From Chitinophaga sp. HK235 (GTDB lineage: Bacteria; Bacteroidota; Bacteroidia; Chitinophagales; Chitinophagaceae): a DNA stretch of 64,000 nucleotides. Position 1 is the first letter of the stretch; each line of letters opens with the position of its first letter. Below are positions 51,218 through 59,040 of the stretch, piece after piece. The notes below the pieces were generated by a model. It made no database searches and was not told where the DNA came from. It saw nothing but the letters and a program-made list of their open reading frames with translations. The position numbers were made by a program, and so were the translations under genes. The stretch spans positions 2,976,001 through 3,040,000 of the forward strand of contig NZ_CP073766.1 in NCBI RefSeq assembly GCF_018255755.1, written 5' to 3'.

Positions 51218-52165
51218 TTATTGGTGTTCTTTGGCAGACAGGTATCTTTCTGCATCGAGGGCGGCCATACAACCGCTGCCGGCTGCAGTAACAGCCTGAC
51301 GATAAATTTTATCCTGTACGTCGCCGCAGGCAAATACGCCTTCTATGCTGGTACGGGTGGTGCCGGGAACAGTTACGATATAGTCCTGTTCATCCAGCTG
51401 CAGGTATTCCTTGAAGATAGCGGAGTTAGGCTGGTGGCCGATGGCAACGAAGAATGCGCTGACAGCGATATCTTTTTTCTCGCCGGTCTGGTTATTCTTT
51501 ATTCTTACGGCTTCCACCTTTTTGTCACCCAGTACTTCATCGGTTTCGCTGTTCCAGTACACGATGATGTTGGATGTTTTGAGCACACGGTCCTGCATTA
51601 CTTTGGAAGCGCGCATTTCGTGTTTGCGTACGAGCATATGTACGGTGCTGCACATTTTAGAGAGGTACAGTGCTTCTTCGGCAGCAGTGTCGCCGGCACC
51701 TACGATCGCTACTTCTTTTCCACGGAAGAAGAAGCCGTCGCATACAGCGCAGGCAGAAACGCCGCTACCATTGAGGCGTTGTTCGGAGGGAAGGCCTAGC
51801 CATTTGGCGGAAGCACCGGTAGCGATAACAATAGCGTCGGCAGTAATTTCCTTTTCTTCGTCGATCGTCACTTTATAGGGCTGTTTGCTGAAATCCACGG
51901 AGGTAGCCATACCGTAGCGGATATCGGCGCCCATGCGGGTAGCCTGTTTTTCAAAGTCCACCATCATTTCCGGGCCCTGAATACCTTCGGGATAGCCGGG
52001 ATAGTTTTCTACTTCGGTGGTAATAGTCAGCTGGCCTCCGGGTTGGATACCCTGATACAATACTGGTTTAAGGTTGGCTCTTGCGGCATAGATGGCAGCG
52101 GTGTAGCCGGCGGGGCCGGAACCGATAATCAATAAATGCACATGTTCTTGTTGCTTGTTTTCCAT
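51218..52165 (-). CDS. trxB: Thioredoxin-disulfide reductase
   Basis: The 315-residue flavoenzyme reduces thioredoxin with NADPH. It has the FAD-binding start LLIIGSGPAGYTAAIYAARA, the redox-active pair CAVC in NGSGVSACAVCDGFFFRG, the NADPH-binding VAIVGAGDTAAEEALYLSK, and the FAD-binding C-terminal GVFACGDVQDKIYRQAVTAA. Size and layout are typical. It supplies reducing power to the thiol systems, possibly including the bacilliredoxin at 38 kb. Confidence 0.96.
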   Translation of the reverse strand: MENKQQEHVHLLIIGSGPAGYTAAIYAARANLKPVLYQGIQPGGQLTITTEVENYPGYPEGIQGPEMMVDFEKQATRMGADIRYGMATSVDFSKQPYKVTIDEEKEITADAIVIATGASAKWLGLPSEQRLNGSGVSACAVCDGFFFRGKEVAIVGAGDTAAEEALYLSKMCSTVHMLVRKHEMRASKVMQDRVLKTSNIIVYWNSETDEVLGDKKVEAVRIKNNQTGEKKDIAVSAFFVAIGHQPNSAIFKEYLQLDEQDYIVTVPGTTRTSIEGVFACGDVQDKIYRQAVTAAGSGCMAALDAERYLSAKEHQ

Positions 52166-52183
52166 ACTTTGTTTGCTGTATAA

Positions 52184-53068
52184 TTATTTCTTGACAATGA
52201 TTCTTCTGTAGGTTACTTGATAACCGCCCCAGTAACCGAGGGCTCCCGGCACATTCCCCAGTATTTTGGTGGGAGATGAGAACGGATTACCGTTGCTGTT
52301 GTATGCAAAATCGATGGCTCGCCAGAAGCTGAAGGTAGCTTTATCGATGTTGCAGAATTTGAGTGTCACCGTATCACCTTTGTTAAAAAGATAAGCTGTA
52401 TCCAGATTTACCTTAGGTTTATTCCTGTCTATGCCGGCGTCCACAAGGATTTCAAATGATGTGCCATTCACTATCTGGTCGTCGAGTGTGGAGTTGAGGC
52501 TTGACAGGAAGGGGTCACTGTTCCTTCTGGTAAAATACCGTGCATAGTTGCCTGGTTCGGAAGGATCCGTAATCCTGGCGTACAGGCGGGCTCTGATACT
52601 ATCATCTACTCTAACGAGCTTCCACCAGATGGAATCCACCTGGAATCCCATCTGCGGAATGGTTGTCACTGACTCATATGACTTATTGTCAGCGTTGATG
52701 CGTAAAGTGTATTTATCGCCGGGTTTTCCTTTGAAAGCGGCGAAGGGTATGGAGGTATCGGGGATATAGGCGAAAATGTTACCTATACCCTGGATATTCA
52801 CCACAGTTTCCTTAAGTGTCATGGTTCGGGTGCTGTCGGACACCGTTACCACGGCCTTATGCACAAAGGAGGCCAGTAAGATGGCGGGATCCAGGTGAGA
52901 GAAGTAACCGAGGCTATGGGTGAGTATTACCTGCGGGTATCGGTTACTTTCGAACTTACCTTCCACTACAAGCATTTCCTCCTGCTGCTGCAGGTTGACG
53001 CTGATATCCTTCTCGCAGGCGAGGAGGCAAATGGCAGCAGCCACTATGATCATCAGGGGGTTGCGCAT
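52184..53068 (-). CDS. DUF4249 lipoprotein (not paired with a receptor)
   Basis: The 294-residue lipoprotein has a lipobox (AAAICLLAC, Cys at 18). The family pattern includes EEMLVVEGKFESNRYPQVIL, AVVTVSDSTRTMTLKE, PGDKYTLRINADNKSYESVT, and a C-terminal PFSSPTKILGNVPGALGYWG. Unlike the pair at 14.5-17.8 kb there is no TonB receptor next to it: trxB is 18 bp downstream and the sigma factor gene upstream. A TATTTTTG box (minus strand, 53080-53073) ends 4 bp before the ATG, suggesting a nearly leaderless mRNA. A receptor elsewhere may use it. Confidence 0.87.
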   Translation of the reverse strand: MRNPLMIIVAAAICLLACEKDISVNLQQQEEMLVVEGKFESNRYPQVILTHSLGYFSHLDPAILLASFVHKAVVTVSDSTRTMTLKETVVNIQGIGNIFAYIPDTSIPFAAFKGKPGDKYTLRINADNKSYESVTTIPQMGFQVDSIWWKLVRVDDSIRARLYARITDPSEPGNYARYFTRRNSDPFLSSLNSTLDDQIVNGTSFEILVDAGIDRNKPKVNLDTAYLFNKGDTVTLKFCNIDKATFSFWRAIDFAYNSNGNPFSSPTKILGNVPGALGYWGGYQVTYRRIIVKK

Positions 53069-53094
53069 ACTGCAAAAATAAGGGGTGTTATCAA

Positions 53095-53132
53095 TATAAA
53101 AACACCGGCCATGTATTTACAAGGCCGGTGTT
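53095..53132 (-). terminator. Rho-independent terminator of the sigma factor gene
   Basis: On the minus strand AACACCGGCC (53132-53123) pairs with GGCCGGTGTT (53110-53101), followed by TTTATATT. An A/T-rich imperfect inverted repeat at 53147-53222 lies between it and the sigma factor stop. Confidence 0.85.
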
Positions 53133-53226
53133 CTTATAGAATAAGAGGATTTATAATCTGATTTCTTGATTTATGGATTTACATATTTATTAAAACCGAA
53201 AATCTGTAAATCACAAAATCGAAATA

Positions 53227-54084
53227 TTAACCCAGGTAGGATTTCAAGGCGCCGCTATAACGGGCTTTCTGCAGCCGTTTTATAGCACGTTCTTTGATTT
53301 GCCTGATTCTTTCTTTGGTCAGATCGTACTTCTGTCCGATTTGTTCGATTGTTGCGCCGTTTTCACCATCCAGACCGAAATAGGCATTCACAATTTCCGC
53401 TTCGCGTGGGCTCAGGGATTTTAATACCCGGCGGATTTCTTCGCGAAGGGAATCTCTCATCACGTCATCGTCGGTAATGTCGCCGCCTTCCAGCAGGTCA
53501 CCCATAGCTACGTCTTCAGCTTCATGTACTGGAGCGTCCAGTGACATATGGCGGGTATTGCTCTGGAAGATGTTGTTGATTTCCGATTCAGACATTTCCA
53601 GGATTTCAGCGAGTTCCTCGGTAGAAGGCTCACGCTCGTTTTCCTGCTCAAATGCCATGTAAGCTTTGTTCGCTTTATTATAGGTGCCAATTTTATTCTG
53701 CGGCAGACGAACAAGACGGCCTTGTTCGGCTAACGCCTGCAAGATGGATTGGCGAATCCACCATACAGCATAAGAGATGAATTTGAAACCCTTCGTTTCA
53801 TCGAAACGTTGCGCTGCTTTGATCAAGCCTAAATTGCCCTCATTGATGAGGTCGCTGAGGCTAAGCCCCTGGTGCTGATACTGCTTTGCAACGGAAACCA
53901 CGAAACGCAGGTTTCCTGTAGTCAATCTTTCAAGAGCCTTCTGATCGCCCATTTTTATGCGCTGCGCCAAAACGGTCTCCTCCTCAGGTGTTAACAAAGG
54001 GATCTTCGAGATTTCCTGCAGGTACTTTTCTACCGCCTGCGAATCACGATTGGTGATCTGGGTGGCAATTTTAAGTTGCCTCAT
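53227..54084 (-). CDS. rpoD: Primary RNA polymerase sigma factor (RpoD/SigA), short Bacteroidota form
   Basis: The 285-residue housekeeping sigma factor has region 1.2 at the N-terminus (QAVEKYLQEISKIPLLTPEE), region 2 (GNLRFVVSVAKQYQHQGLSL, FKFISYAVWWIRQSILQALA), region 3 (RLPQNKIGTYNKANKAYMAF) and region 4 (LSPREAEIVNAYFGLDGENG, DLTKERIRQIKERAIKRLQK). Region 1.1 and the non-essential region between 1.2 and 2.1 are missing, as in SigA of Bacteroides. This is the factor that reads the TTTG/TAnnTTTG promoters noted in the window. Monocistronic, with a terminator. Confidence 0.97.
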   Translation of the reverse strand: MRQLKIATQITNRDSQAVEKYLQEISKIPLLTPEEETVLAQRIKMGDQKALERLTTGNLRFVVSVAKQYQHQGLSLSDLINEGNLGLIKAAQRFDETKGFKFISYAVWWIRQSILQALAEQGRLVRLPQNKIGTYNKANKAYMAFEQENEREPSTEELAEILEMSESEINNIFQSNTRHMSLDAPVHEAEDVAMGDLLEGGDITDDDVMRDSLREEIRRVLKSLSPREAEIVNAYFGLDGENGATIEQIGQKYDLTKERIRQIKERAIKRLQKARYSGALKSYLG

Positions 54085-54412
54085 ATGAAAAATTGTATTG
54101 GTTTATAAATAAGAATAACAGTGGAAGAAATATTTTGTTTGAAATTTGAAATTTAATTAACTTACAAAATTTCCCACACCCTATTCGTTTGTTTTAATTA
54201 GCCTGCAAAGATCGTGCTAAGCTCTCACTCTACCAAATCCTTCTTTTTACGTCTTCCGCTATAACAAAGTACAGTTTTATAACGAAATTTTATAGTGCTT
54301 TAGTCCCTGTTGCGCCATGCTTTATGCAAATTTTAACAATTGATAAATAATCATTATTAAATTAGCATCTTAACTAATTTAACGACACTGACATTGCAAA
54401 TTTTCCAATAAT
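54085..54412. promoter_or_regulatory. Divergent intergenic region between the sigma factor and threonine aldolase genes
   Basis: A 328-bp A/T-rich segment that must hold both promoters. No exact TAnnTTTG box with a spaced TTTG was found on either strand; a direct AAATTTGAAATTT word lies at about 54139-54153. No gene is seen in it. Confidence 0.4.
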
Positions 54413-55426
54413 ATGATAGACTATCGCAGCGATACTTTTACACGCCCCGGTCCTGGCATGTTACAGGCCATGTTACAAGCTGAAACAGGAGACGACGTTT
54501 TTGGTGAAGACCCCAGTATCAATAAGCTGGAAGCCATGATGGCAGATTACTTTGGCAAAGAGGCAGCCCTTTACTGCCCTTCCGGCACAATGAGTAACCA
54601 GATAGCCATCAAAGTACATACGTTGCCAGGGGATGAAGTGGTTTGCAGCAACACCGCACATGTTTATATTTATGAAGGCGGAGGCATCGCTTTCAACGCC
54701 GGAGCCCAGGTACACGCCATCGCCGGCGACCGGGGCATGATTAACGCCGCCCAGGTGGAAGCTGCCATCAACCCTGACGATGTACATAAAGCCCGCACCA
54801 GTCTCGTATGCCTTGAAAACACCTCCAACCGTGGTGGCGGATGCTGCTACGACTGGGAGGAAATACTGAAGATACAGGCTGTTTGCCGCCAGCATGGCCT
54901 CGCACTACACCTGGATGGCGCCCGCCTCTTCAACGCACTCGTAGCCACCGGACAGGATCCCAAAACATACGGACAGGCATTTGACAGCATCTCCGTTTGC
55001 CTCAATAAAGGTATGGGCTGTCCTATGGGTTCCGTACTGCTGGGCAGTGCCTCCTTCATCAAAGAGGCCAGAAGGATCCGCAAAAAACTCGGCGGTGGCC
55101 TGCGGCAGGCAGGTTACATGGCCGCCACCGGCATCTACGCCATGGAACATAATATCCAGCGCCTGGAAGAAGATCACCGTCATGCCAAACAGATTGCAGC
55201 AGCTTTGCTCAAAAAAAGCTTCACAGGCCATATGCTCCCGGTGGAAACCAACATCCTCATTTTTGAAGTGACCGGTGACTGGACACCTAAAACACTGACA
55301 GCACATTTTAAAAATGAAGGCATCCTGGCTATGGCCATCTCCCCTACACAGGTCAGAATGGTCACCCATCTGGATGTTACTCCTGACATGGTGGAAAAAA
55401 CCTGTCAGGTGATAGAGGCTATGTAA
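54413..55426 (+). CDS. Low-specificity L-threonine aldolase
   Basis: The 337-residue PLP enzyme (fold type I) cleaves threonine to glycine and acetaldehyde. Signatures are DYRSDTFTRPGPGMLQAMLQ, GDDVFGEDPSINKLE, FGKEAALYCPSGTMSNQIAI, LHLDGARLFNALVATG and the PLP-lysine in SVCLNKGMGCPMGSVLLGS. The length fits the family. Single gene with a strong terminator. Which stereoisomer (L or L-allo) is preferred cannot be told. Confidence 0.93.
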   Translation: MIDYRSDTFTRPGPGMLQAMLQAETGDDVFGEDPSINKLEAMMADYFGKEAALYCPSGTMSNQIAIKVHTLPGDEVVCSNTAHVYIYEGGGIAFNAGAQVHAIAGDRGMINAAQVEAAINPDDVHKARTSLVCLENTSNRGGGCCYDWEEILKIQAVCRQHGLALHLDGARLFNALVATGQDPKTYGQAFDSISVCLNKGMGCPMGSVLLGSASFIKEARRIRKKLGGGLRQAGYMAATGIYAMEHNIQRLEEDHRHAKQIAAALLKKSFTGHMLPVETNILIFEVTGDWTPKTLTAHFKNEGILAMAISPTQVRMVTHLDVTPDMVEKTCQVIEAM

Positions 55427-55445
55427 TATTGATCATATAATTAAT

Positions 55446-55495
55446 AATGGGTTATTGGAAATACGGTATCGTTCATCCAATAACCCATTTTATTT
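55446..55495 (+). terminator. Rho-independent terminator
   Basis: AATGGGTTATTGGA (55446-55459) pairs perfectly with TCCAATAACCCATT (55476-55489), followed by TTATTTTT. It ends the threonine aldolase transcript. Confidence 0.92.
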
Positions 55496-55614
55496 TTCCG
55501 CCTTAAAATGCTGCCCGGCAGCAAAAATTAGTAACCGGCCATTATTTCCGGATAACTGACTGCGGTAGTAGTAACTATTCTTTCCCATAATTTCCTTCTC
55601 TGGTCAATCTCCTT

Positions 55615-55622
55615 TATTTTTG
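55615..55622 (+). promoter_or_regulatory. Minus-7 box of valS
   Basis: TATTTTTG matches TAnnTTTG and covers an in-frame TTG codon at 55620. The transcription start would fall at about 55628, so translation must begin at ATG 55635 or 55644. Confidence 0.65.
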
Positions 55623-55634
55623 CAGACTTATATT

Positions 55635-58289
55635 ATGAATAGCATGGAACTTTCGAAAAATTACCTACCTGCAACGGTTGAAGAAAAATGGTACCAACAC
55701 TGGATGGACAAAGGTTATTTCCGCTCTACACCGGATAGCCGCCAGCCCTTTACTGTAGTGATCCCTCCTCCTAACGTCACCGGGGTCTTGCATCTTGGCC
55801 ATACCCTCAATGAAACTGTCCAGGACATACTGGTGCGCCGCGCCCGTATGAGCGGTTTCAACGCCTGCTGGGTACCTGGTTCCGACCACGCTTCCATCGC
55901 CACCGAAGCCAAAGTGGTAGATATGCTAAAAAGGGAGAAGGGCATTGAAAAATCTCAACTCACCCGCGAAGAATTTCTGAAACATGCCTTCGAATGGAAG
56001 GATAAATATGGTGGCATCATCTACCACCAGATCAAAAAACTCGGCTGCTCCTGCGACTGGGACCGGGTTACCTTTACCATGGATGACCACTACTACAAAG
56101 CAGTGATCAACGTGTTTGTAGAACTATACAACAAAGGCCTGATCTATCGTGGTGCCCGTATGATCAACTGGGACCCCAAAGCCAAGACAGCTTTGAGCGA
56201 CGAGGAAGTAGAATATAAAGATATCCAGGGCCACCTGTATCACGTGAAGTACGCTATCACTGATGCAGCCGGCAATGCTACCGGTGAATTTATCACCATC
56301 GCTACCCAGCGCCCTGAAACCATCATGGGTGATACTGCCATCTGCGTAAACCCGGAAGATGAAAGATATGCCCACCTGAAAGGACATTTCGCCACCGTTC
56401 CGCTGGTAAACCGCCGTGTGCCTATCATCTTCGACACTTATGTAGACAAGGCATTTGGTACCGGCGCGCTGAAAGTTACGCCGGCACACGATATCAACGA
56501 CTATAACCTCGGTCTGAAACATAACCTGGAAATCATCGACACCCTCAACGACGATGGTACCCTGAGTGCCGCTGCTGTTGTATTTGTTGGCGAAGACCGT
56601 TTCGTAGCCCGTAAGAAAGTATTAGCCGCGCTCGCAGAAGCCGGCCTGCTGATAAAAGAAGAGGAATACACTACCCGCCTGGGATACAGTCAACGTAACC
56701 CTACCACGGTAGTAGAACCCCGTATCTCCACCCAGTGGTTCGTGAAAATGGCCGACCTGGCCAAACCCGCACTGGACGCAGTAGTTAACGGTGATGTAAA
56801 AATACATCCCGGCGACCGCTTCCTGGCCACCTACAAATATTGGATGGAGAACGTAAAAGACTGGTGTATCTCCCGCCAGCTCTGGTGGGGCCAGCAGATC
56901 CCTGCCTGGTATGCACCGGACGGCACTTTTGAAGTAGCTTCCACCGCAACAGAAGCAGTAGCACAGTTTGCGCAGAAAGGCGTTACCCTCGCTGCTGCTG
57001 ACCTGAAACAGGATGAAGACTGTCTGGATACCTGGTTCTCTTCCTGGCTGTGGCCTATGGAAGTGTTCAACGGCGTCTCTTCACCCAACAACGCCGATGT
57101 GAACTACTACTACCCTACTTCTGTACTGGTAACCGGTCAGGATATCATCTTCTTCTGGGTAGCCCGTATGATCATGGCCGGTATGGAATTCAAGGGCGTG
57201 AAACCTTTCAGCGACGTGTACTTCACCGGTATGGTAAGAGACAAGGAAGGCCGTAAGATGAGTAAGCAACTGGGTAACTCCCCTGACCTGCTTGAACTCA
57301 TCCACAGCTATGGCGCTGACGCTGTACGCTTCGGTGTAATGATCAGCTCTCCGGCTGGTAACGACCTGCTATTCGATACTTCCAGCTGTGACCAGGGCCG
57401 TAACTTCAACAATAAAATCTGGAACGCCCTGAAGCTGGTGAAAATGTGGGAAGCCCGTCAAGCTACCGATAACGTGGACGCCTCCAGCCTCTTCCCCATC
57501 AGATGGTTCCAGAGCCGCCTGAACGAAGTACAGGCTGAAGTAGCCACCCTGCACAAAGACTTCCGCCTGAGCGAAGGTCTGAAAGCCATCTACAGCCTTA
57601 TCTGGGATGATTTCTGCGGCTGGTACCTTGAATGGATAAAACCAGGTTTTGAACAACCGATCTCCGCTGCGGTATACGCACAAACGGTGTCCTTCTTTGA
57701 ACAACTGATGCAACTGCTTCACCCCTACATGCCGTTCATCACCGAAGAGATATACCAATTGCTGAAAACACGCGATGAATCCGATGTGCTGATGATGAAA
57801 CAGTTCACTACCCCTGCCGCGCCGGTACACGCCACTCTGTTGGAAGGTGTACTGACACAGGAAGTGATCACCAGCATTCGTGATGCCCGTGTTAAAAACC
57901 AGATCAAACCAAAAGATCCGATCGTACTGCATATAGAAACCAAACACGAGAATGCCTTCAAACAGATTGAAGACACCATCGCCAAACAGGTAAATGCCAA
58001 AGAAGTACACTATGTACAGGAACCAGTTGCCGGCTGTATCACCCTGGTAGTACAGAAAGACAAATTCTATCTGGGCACCGAAACAGTACTGGACACTACT
58101 GCACAGAAAGAAAGTCTGCTTAAAGACCTGGCCTACCAGGAAGGCTTCCTGAAATCAGTGGAAAACAAACTGGCCAATGAACGCTTTGTTCAAAATGCCA
58201 AACCAGAGGTAGTGGAAGCGGAACGACGCAAAAAAGCCGATGCCGAAGCTAAAATCCAGGTAATAACGGAAAGTTTGAAATCACTATAA
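55635..58289 (+). CDS. valS: Valine--tRNA ligase
   Basis: The 884-residue class I aminoacyl-tRNA synthetase charges tRNA-Val. The HIGH motif appears as PPNVTGVLHLGHTLNE and the KMSKS motif as GRKMSKQLGNSPDLL. An editing (CP1) domain lies between them (TIATQRPETIMGDTAICVNP, VTPAHDINDYNLGLKHN). The C-terminal coiled-coil arm is present (SVENKLANERFVQNAKPEVV, KADAEAKIQVITESLK). Start chosen at ATG 55635 because a minus-7 box overlaps the upstream TTG; ATG 55644 is also possible. Confidence 0.97.
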   Translation: MNSMELSKNYLPATVEEKWYQHWMDKGYFRSTPDSRQPFTVVIPPPNVTGVLHLGHTLNETVQDILVRRARMSGFNACWVPGSDHASIATEAKVVDMLKREKGIEKSQLTREEFLKHAFEWKDKYGGIIYHQIKKLGCSCDWDRVTFTMDDHYYKAVINVFVELYNKGLIYRGARMINWDPKAKTALSDEEVEYKDIQGHLYHVKYAITDAAGNATGEFITIATQRPETIMGDTAICVNPEDERYAHLKGHFATVPLVNRRVPIIFDTYVDKAFGTGALKVTPAHDINDYNLGLKHNLEIIDTLNDDGTLSAAAVVFVGEDRFVARKKVLAALAEAGLLIKEEEYTTRLGYSQRNPTTVVEPRISTQWFVKMADLAKPALDAVVNGDVKIHPGDRFLATYKYWMENVKDWCISRQLWWGQQIPAWYAPDGTFEVASTATEAVAQFAQKGVTLAAADLKQDEDCLDTWFSSWLWPMEVFNGVSSPNNADVNYYYPTSVLVTGQDIIFFWVARMIMAGMEFKGVKPFSDVYFTGMVRDKEGRKMSKQLGNSPDLLELIHSYGADAVRFGVMISSPAGNDLLFDTSSCDQGRNFNNKIWNALKLVKMWEARQATDNVDASSLFPIRWFQSRLNEVQAEVATLHKDFRLSEGLKAIYSLIWDDFCGWYLEWIKPGFEQPISAAVYAQTVSFFEQLMQLLHPYMPFITEEIYQLLKTRDESDVLMMKQFTTPAAPVHATLLEGVLTQEVITSIRDARVKNQIKPKDPIVLHIETKHENAFKQIEDTIAKQVNAKEVHYVQEPVAGCITLVVQKDKFYLGTETVLDTTAQKESLLKDLAYQEGFLKSVENKLANERFVQNAKPEVVEAERRKKADAEAKIQVITESLKSL

Positions 58290-58296
58290 TTTTTGC

Positions 58297-58332
58297 AATC
58301 GCCCGGTCGTTAGTATACCGGGCGATTTTTTT
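58297..58332 (+). terminator. Rho-independent terminator of valS
   Basis: AATCGCCCGGT (58297-58307) pairs perfectly with ACCGGGCGATT (58317-58327), then a T run. Confidence 0.94.
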
Positions 58333-58346
58333 ATCCCTTCACTATC

Positions 58347-58808
58347 ATGCTGAAACACCTGTCCGCATTTGTTTTTTTCCTGTTGATGATCAACATGGCC
58401 ACTTTTGCACAATCCGGCAAAAAGCCCGCTCCTGCCAAACGTCCGATGAAACTACGCAGTAGCTGGGGCCTTTTCCTCAGCGATACCCTGCCCAAAAGCC
58501 AGGTTGTAAAACTCCTGGACTCCGTCCTTTTGGTACGTGATGAAAAAAATAATCTGTATCCGGTGATTTCATTTGCTTTCACCTACGAACAACATCAACC
58601 CTACCTCAACGACACCACCGGACTTCCCGCCATCTATAAAGACTATACCGGCGATAACTTCAAAACCTCCCATCTCCCTAAACTCTGGAGTAACCGCCTC
58701 AAAGAAAGCCTGCAACAAGGCGATGTACTCTACTTCGACGAAATCATCATCAAATACACCGAAGACAAACTCTATAAAGCACCATCACTACGGATCGATA
58801 TCAAATAA
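58347..58808 (+). CDS. Small secreted protein of unknown function
   Basis: The 153-residue protein has a signal peptide (LSAFVFFLLMINMATFAQS). The mature part contains RPMKLRSSWGLFLSDTLPKS, YPVISFAFTYEQHQPYLNDT, and VLYFDEIIIKYTEDKLYKAP. The last block resembles the C-terminal segment of GldM-type proteins (VLYFDEI), so a link to gliding or type IX secretion is conceivable, but this is a weak inference. Upstream is the valS terminator; downstream is the presumed CRISPR leader. Confidence 0.72.
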   Translation: MLKHLSAFVFFLLMINMATFAQSGKKPAPAKRPMKLRSSWGLFLSDTLPKSQVVKLLDSVLLVRDEKNNLYPVISFAFTYEQHQPYLNDTTGLPAIYKDYTGDNFKTSHLPKLWSNRLKESLQQGDVLYFDEIIIKYTEDKLYKAPSLRIDIK

Positions 58809-59040
58809 GTACATAAATTGTATCTTAGTTGTCGTCCATGATACGTTAAAACATCACCAATACATTTATCCAATCTTTGTTGCAAAGAATAATTAATTGA
58901 TTTTCATTGAATAAGAGTAGTCGTCGATCCCCCGGGGAAATCATATGATTACACATCGACGACTTTTGCGACTTAAAAACATAGCTTAAAACAATGATAA
59001 GCTATTGATTATAAGGATTTTTTGTAGCTTTTGATTTGGG
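58809..59040 (+). promoter_or_regulatory. Presumed CRISPR leader with a conserved-looking hairpin
   Basis: A 232-bp A/T-rich segment directly before the first and most uniform repeats. AGTCGTCGAT (58919-58928) pairs perfectly with ATCGACGACT (58955-58964), then TTTTG; the loop holds CCCGGG and AATCATATGATT palindromes. The hairpin may end the small secreted protein transcript. Leader side is assigned from repeat decay at the opposite end. Confidence 0.6.
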
